Source of the DNA: Candidatus Falkowbacteria bacterium
GTDB lineage: Bacteria > Patescibacteriota > Patescibacteriia > Patescibacteriales > Patescibacteriaceae
DNA length: 64,000 nucleotides
Reading direction: 5' to 3'
Assembly: GCA_026396835.1 (NCBI GenBank)
Contig: JAPLWA010000004.1
Location: forward strand, 1 to 64,000
The first letter of the stretch is position 1, and each line of letters starts with the position of its first letter. Positions 60,226 to 64,000 of the stretch are shown piece after piece. The notes beneath the pieces were generated by a model, which was given only the letters and a program-made list of their open reading frames with translations, made no database searches and was not told where the DNA came from. A program made the translations under genes and the position numbers.

Positions 60226-61215
60226 ATGACTCGAAGAATTTTCTTCGGCGCGGCCGTCGCCGCGCCGTTTTCTATTATAAGCCTTATTTTTATAGTGATT
60301 GCTAATCCAGTATTAGCAATCAATGTTAGTGGTTCTTTGGGAGTTGATATATCTGCCGAGGTTTGTCCAGCTAGTGGTTGTCCCACAAGTGGTGGCGGAG
60401 GCGGAGGCGGAGGCGGAGGAGGCGGTGGCGGAGGAGGCGGCACCATCAATCCGTCCCCGGTAGTTGATCCTAATCTATTACCAACAACTGGAGTAGTTTT
60501 TATTGGCAGAGCTTATCCCTCAAGTAATATATCCTTGTTGCAAAATGGACGTTTGATTGTTAGAACGATTTCTGGTCCTGATGCGGCTTTTTTAATTAGT
60601 ATTTCCAATGCCACGCCAGGCAATGTTAATTACTTAATTGTTGGCGAAGATCCTTTTGGACGTCAGTCTTCTTTCAATGTTCCAGTAGTTGTAACTGCTG
60701 GAGCCACTACAACCGTTAGTGGAATTTTTATTGCACCAACAATTGATCTTAATAAGCGCCAGCTAAATTATGGTGAGAATCTTATTATTTTTGGACGCAG
60801 TGTCCCTCAATCCGACGTAACTATTTCAGTTAACTCAGATACAGGATTATTTTTAAAAACAAGTACTGACAACGGGGGAGCATATCTTTATAATTTAGAT
60901 ACAACTTTATTAAACGTTGGTCTTCATGAAGCTAAATCAAAAACGGCTTATAATGGTCAGATTTCTGACTTTAGCCAAGCGGTTAATTTCTCGGTTGCTG
61001 GAAAAGGTCAACCAGTTCCGGAAGAAGAGCCGGTTAAAGAGAAATGTGGTTTGTCCGGCGATTTTAACGGAGATTGTAAAGTCAATTTAGTTGATTTTTC
61101 AATTATGGCTTATTGGTATAAGCGAGATAATCCGCCTGTTAAAGTCGACCTAAAGAAAGATAAAAAAATTGATTTAGCTGATTTTAGTATTTTAGCGTCC
61201 CAATGGACTGGCTGA
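60226..61215 (+). CDS. secreted protein with C-terminal dockerin domain
   Basis: 329 residues. A signal peptide/anchor (about 8-30) is followed by a short Cys pair (C-P-A-S-G-C), then an uninterrupted run of 17 Gly (about 60-76), two Ig-like beta domains, and a type I dockerin. The dockerin's two Ca-binding loops read D-F-N-G-D-C-K-V-N-L-V-D and D-L-K-K-D-K-K-I-D-L-A-D, each followed by F-S-I. Dockerins bind cohesins; two cohesin-domain proteins are encoded immediately downstream. Starts 13 nt after the DUF916 gene. The Gly run is encoded by GGN triplets that could slip. Confidence 0.85.
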   Translation: MTRRIFFGAAVAAPFSIISLIFIVIANPVLAINVSGSLGVDISAEVCPASGCPTSGGGGGGGGGGGGGGGGGTINPSPVVDPNLLPTTGVVFIGRAYPSSNISLLQNGRLIVRTISGPDAAFLISISNATPGNVNYLIVGEDPFGRQSSFNVPVVVTAGATTTVSGIFIAPTIDLNKRQLNYGENLIIFGRSVPQSDVTISVNSDTGLFLKTSTDNGGAYLYNLDTTLLNVGLHEAKSKTAYNGQISDFSQAVNFSVAGKGQPVPEEEPVKEKCGLSGDFNGDCKVNLVDFSIMAYWYKRDNPPVKVDLKKDKKIDLADFSILASQWTG

Positions 61216-61223
61216 TAATAATT

Positions 61224-62123
61224 ATGAAATACATTTTTTCTACAATATTTTTAAGTTTCGCCTTACTCCTAGCAGTTTTACCAGCTCAGGCAGCTAAGCT
61301 TATATTAAAAACTGATCTTGAAACTATTCAAAAAAATGGTGGCGGTAAAATTGAAATTTTACTAGACTCACCAGACGAAAAAGTTAATGCTTTGGGTGGA
61401 GAATTATTCGTTTCATCTGGTCAGGCTACACTATCGGATATTAATGATGGGCAATCAATTATTTCAGCTTGGCTGGATCAGCCAGTTATTTCTAATAATG
61501 GTTCATTGGTTTTTTCAGGCATTATTCCTGGTGGATTCTCAGGCTTATATGCTGCTAACACGCCGAGCGTTTTACCCGGTTTAGTTTTGTCATTTAATAT
61601 AAAATCGCAAGCCAAAGGCAATGTTACTTTATCATTTAAGAATGTACAGGCTTATGCCAATCAAGGTGAGTCTGTAAAGATTATTACCGAGCCAGAAACT
61701 CTAGCAATAAATTTTGATCACTTAGCTGAAAATGTAAATTATCAGGCAGATGATAAAGTAGCGCCAACTGATATTGATTTTAGTATTATTAAGATGCCTG
61801 ACACTAAGCTTGGGTGGGTGGCTATTTTTTCAGCACAAGATAGTGGTTCAGGTATTGATCATTATGAAATTCAAGAGTCATTGTTGAGTAAGCCTGAGAA
61901 TGATGACTGGAGGAAAGCTACTAGTCCTGTTGCCTTGCAAGATCAGTCGCGAAACAAATATGTTTTTATAAAAGCCGTTGACCGAAGTGGCAACCAAAAA
62001 ATTGTTTCTTTGCCTCCTGAGCCTAATACTTTAAATAATCTGTATTACTTGGCGGCCGGCCTCATTATTATATTAGTCACAGCTGCTTTCGTAATATACC
62101 GTTTTATAAAAAATAAAAAATGA
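61224..62123 (+). CDS. cohesin-domain membrane-anchored protein
   Basis: 299 residues. Signal peptide (A-Q-A cut near 22), then a cohesin-like beta-sandwich at about 23-155 (V-N-A-L-G-G-E-L-F-V, S-L-V-F-S-G-I-I-P-G-G-F-S-G, G-L-V-L-S-F-N-I-K-S). A second beta region (G-S-G-I-D-H-Y-E-I-Q, Ig-like) and a C-terminal TM helix (about 270-292) with a Lys-rich tail follow. It could hold the dockerin protein at the membrane. ATG 61224 is chosen because it opens a proper signal peptide; a frame from 61203 overlaps the previous gene. Confidence 0.8.
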   Translation: MKYIFSTIFLSFALLLAVLPAQAAKLILKTDLETIQKNGGGKIEILLDSPDEKVNALGGELFVSSGQATLSDINDGQSIISAWLDQPVISNNGSLVFSGIIPGGFSGLYAANTPSVLPGLVLSFNIKSQAKGNVTLSFKNVQAYANQGESVKIITEPETLAINFDHLAENVNYQADDKVAPTDIDFSIIKMPDTKLGWVAIFSAQDSGSGIDHYEIQESLLSKPENDDWRKATSPVALQDQSRNKYVFIKAVDRSGNQKIVSLPPEPNTLNNLYYLAAGLIIILVTAAFVIYRFIKNKK

Positions 62124-63433
62124 AATTTTTTAGATTAAATCTTTTATTTACTTTTTTTGTCGCTATTATAATGGTGACTTTTTTTGCTAACTCGGCGAGC
62201 GCCGCTAATTTTTACTTTAGAATGGACAAGACCGCCTATAAAACTGGGGAGTCTGGCTATGTCACACTTAACATTGATACACAAAATAAAACAGTTAATG
62301 CTGTTGAGGCAGTTGTTGATTTTGATCCTAGTCTTATTGAGGTGACAAAATATGTACCTGATAAATGTATTATTAATTTCTGGGTGCAGTCACCAGCAAT
62401 TGATAATATTAACGGCAAAATTACTTTTAAGGGCGTGATTCTTAATCCAGCCTATAATGGCCCTCAAGGTAGATTGATCGGTTTTAATTTTAAATCTAAG
62501 GCACCCGGTTCTATGCCTTTTAAAGCAACTAGTCTAGTGGCCTTGGCGCATGACGGCAAGGGAACAGGTCTGGCAAGTGCAGGGACTAATCGTTCTATTT
62601 CTATCGCCGGAAAACCCTTGGCTTCTGCGGCTAACCTTGCTTTAAGTTCTTCAAGTCATCCTGACCAGTCAAAATGGTATAATAAAACAACCGCTTCAAT
62701 TTTTTGGAAAGCGGATAAAGGCGTAACTGCTGTGGCTTATGCTTTTAATCAAATTGCTAATTTTGAAGTTCCTGATTCCGCAGTAACAGAATTTTCATCA
62801 GCTATTGAAAGAGACTTAACTAGTGGCACCTGGTACGCTCATGTTCGGGCTAAAGATCAAAACTCTACCTGGTTAAAGACGCTTCACTTCAAGATAAATA
62901 TTGATAACGAAATGCCATCATCCAATGCTATTACTGTTTTACCCCGTCAAAATGATTCTTTCTTGCCCGTGATTAGAGCTAAGGCGACTGATAGATTGTC
63001 AGGTGTTGTTATTTATGAGATTTGGAATGGAACGAAGATGATTTTTAAAGATAAGGAAATAAATAATTTGCGTCTTAAGAGTTTGGTGGTTGGTAAAAAC
63101 GTTATTGAGATAAAAGCTTTTGATGCCGCTGGAAATGTCCGAAGTGACAAGTTTACTGTGCTTTATAATCCATTGCAGCCATCTAAAAAAGCAGCCACAC
63201 CAGCAGCGCCTGTAGAGCCGTCTGCTCCGGTGGTTCCTAAAATTACACCAAGTGCGCCTTCGACTGCGACCAAGCCGACCACTACTAAAAAAACAACAAC
63301 AAATCTAAAGATTGTTCAGCCAGCACCAGTTAAGCCAAAAGCACCCGTAGTAACTCCAGCTAAACCAGCCCCAGTAAGCACTCCGACCGTCACGCCAAAG
63401 CCAAAGAAAAACTACTCAGTTCTATTTGATTAA
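62120..63433 (+). CDS. cohesin-domain secreted protein with Pro-rich tail
   Basis: 437 residues, overlapping the previous gene by 4 nt (ATGA). Signal peptide (A-S-A near residue 28), cohesin-like domain at about 30-165 (Y-K-T-G-E-S-G-Y-V-T-L-N-I-D-T, V-N-A-V-E-A-V-V-D-F-D-P, I-T-F-K-G-V-I-L-N-P), then Ig/fibronectin-like beta domains (W-Y-N-K-T-T-A-S-I-F-W; G-T-W-Y-A-H-V-R-A-K-D; A-F-D-A-A-G-N-V). The last ~85 residues are Pro/Ala/Thr/Lys-rich and look wall-spanning. Lacks a C-terminal TM helix, so it differs from the other cohesin protein. Confidence 0.8.
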   Translation: MKFFRLNLLFTFFVAIIMVTFFANSASAANFYFRMDKTAYKTGESGYVTLNIDTQNKTVNAVEAVVDFDPSLIEVTKYVPDKCIINFWVQSPAIDNINGKITFKGVILNPAYNGPQGRLIGFNFKSKAPGSMPFKATSLVALAHDGKGTGLASAGTNRSISIAGKPLASAANLALSSSSHPDQSKWYNKTTASIFWKADKGVTAVAYAFNQIANFEVPDSAVTEFSSAIERDLTSGTWYAHVRAKDQNSTWLKTLHFKINIDNEMPSSNAITVLPRQNDSFLPVIRAKATDRLSGVVIYEIWNGTKMIFKDKEINNLRLKSLVVGKNVIEIKAFDAAGNVRSDKFTVLYNPLQPSKKAATPAAPVEPSAPVVPKITPSAPSTATKPTTTKKTTTNLKIVQPAPVKPKAPVVTPAKPAPVSTPTVTPKPKKNYSVLFD

Positions 63434-63449
63434 TTTATATAGACTTCAC

Positions 63450-64000
63450 ATGAAAATGATTCTAGTACGCCATGGGCAAAGTAATTATAATCTTAAAGAT
63501 CTTTGTAATGGCTTGCCAAGCAAAAAGGTGTACCTAACCCCACTAGGCAAAAAACAGGCAAGCGAGGTAGCGTTAAAATTGGCTAAGAAAAAAATTGATG
63601 TAATTTATATTTCTAAGCTTTTTCGTTCCGAACAAACCGCTAAAATAATCAACCGCTATCATAAAGTAAAAATGATAGCTGATAAAAGATTGAATGATAG
63701 GTTGATGGGGGAGTTTGAAAATAAAAGCGCGGCTTTATTTTATGCTTGGCGAGACAAAAGCAAAGAGCCGTGGGCGATCGCACCCAAAGGAGGCGAGTCT
63801 TATATTGATTTAGAAAAAAGGGTTAAATTATTTTTAAATGATTTAATCGCCAAAGATTATAAAACAGTTTTAGTTGTTTCGCATTTAACAGTTATTGCGG
63901 TAATTCAAGGATATTTTAAACGTCTAAGTAATAGAACGATTGATCGTTTGAATGAAAAGGATATTCCAAATTGTAAAGTCGTAATAGTTGATTTGCCTAA
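63450..64000 (+). CDS. histidine phosphatase (phosphoglycerate mutase-like), partial
   Basis: The frame from ATG 63450 is still open at the right edge, about 183 codons in. The catalytic R-H-G is in L-V-R-H-G-Q-S-N at residue 7, and the second His in V-V-S-H-L-T. S-K-L-F-R-S-E-Q-T-A and E-F-E-N-K complete the family pattern (phosphohistidine intermediate, phosphoester substrates). The specific substrate is unknown. It starts 16 nt after the cohesin gene. Confidence 0.85.
   Translation, partial: MKMILVRHGQSNYNLKDLCNGLPSKKVYLTPLGKKQASEVALKLAKKKIDVIYISKLFRSEQTAKIINRYHKVKMIADKRLNDRLMGEFENKSAALFYAWRDKSKEPWAIAPKGGESYIDLEKRVKLFLNDLIAKDYKTVLVVSHLTVIAVIQGYFKRLSNRTIDRLNEKDIPNCKVVIVDLP

Overview
This window looks like chromosomal DNA of a Patescibacteria (Candidate Phyla Radiation, CPR) bacterium, most likely of the Parcubacteria branch. 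That placement is inferred from gene content, not from a marker phylogeny. The DNA is AT-rich and tightly packed, with many 1-10 nt gaps and ATGA overlaps. UGA is used as stop. The content is typical of the group: MscL, DNA ligase, the dnaG-rpoD pair, GatCA, prepilin clusters, PEGA, cohesin and DUF916 proteins, and a self-splicing intron in a tRNA.

Layout. 0-8.5 kb: housekeeping and small membrane proteins (alkyltransferase-like protein, CCA-adding enzyme, cyclophilin lipoprotein, NUDIX, MscL, a DedA-PAP2-LssY fusion), tRNA-Ala(CGC) and tRNA-Pro(CGG). 8.5-10.7 kb, minus strand: an orphan lipoprotein and asnS. 10.9-20.3 kb: a surface-polysaccharide operon with a complete dTDP-L-rhamnose route (rfbC-like, rfbB, rfbD, rfbA) and four GT2 glycosyltransferases. 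20.3-20.8 kb: a DUF559 endonuclease-like gene between inverted repeats, which looks like a small mobile unit. 20.8-23.5 kb, minus strand: a PEGA protein and murA. 23.6-32.9 kb: an S41 protease and a minor-pseudopilin operon, ligA, and two large prepilins with formylglycine-generating-enzyme-like (C-type-lectin-fold) heads. 32.9-40.1 kb: gatC-gatA, a DsbA-like protein, tRNA-Ser(GGA), a methyltransferase, dnaG and rpoD. 40.2-40.9 kb: tRNA-Asn(GTT) split by a group I intron carrying an HNH endonuclease. 41-46.3 kb: an orphan gene, an ABC-F protein behind a candidate attenuator, two small unlisted proteins, a FISUMP-headed prepilin with an ATA start, and an atypical receiver protein.

46.5-63.4 kb is a cell-surface locus. 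It holds a giant beta-strand-repeat protein of about 3,840 residues, split by one apparent frameshift, and a smaller secreted protein with the same C-terminal domain. These are followed by a membrane-anchored DUF916 (WxL-interacting-like) protein, a dockerin protein and two cohesin-domain proteins. Together they suggest a modular cell-surface assembly in which cohesin-dockerin and WxL/DUF916-like pairings are encoded side by side. The window ends inside a histidine phosphatase gene.

Regulation visible in the sequence: several operon-head genes have near-consensus sigma70 promoters whose predicted start points fall on or next to the start codon (leaderless mRNAs). A GTAGAGAC-type palindrome recurs at three transcription ends, where it forms or enlarges terminator hairpins.
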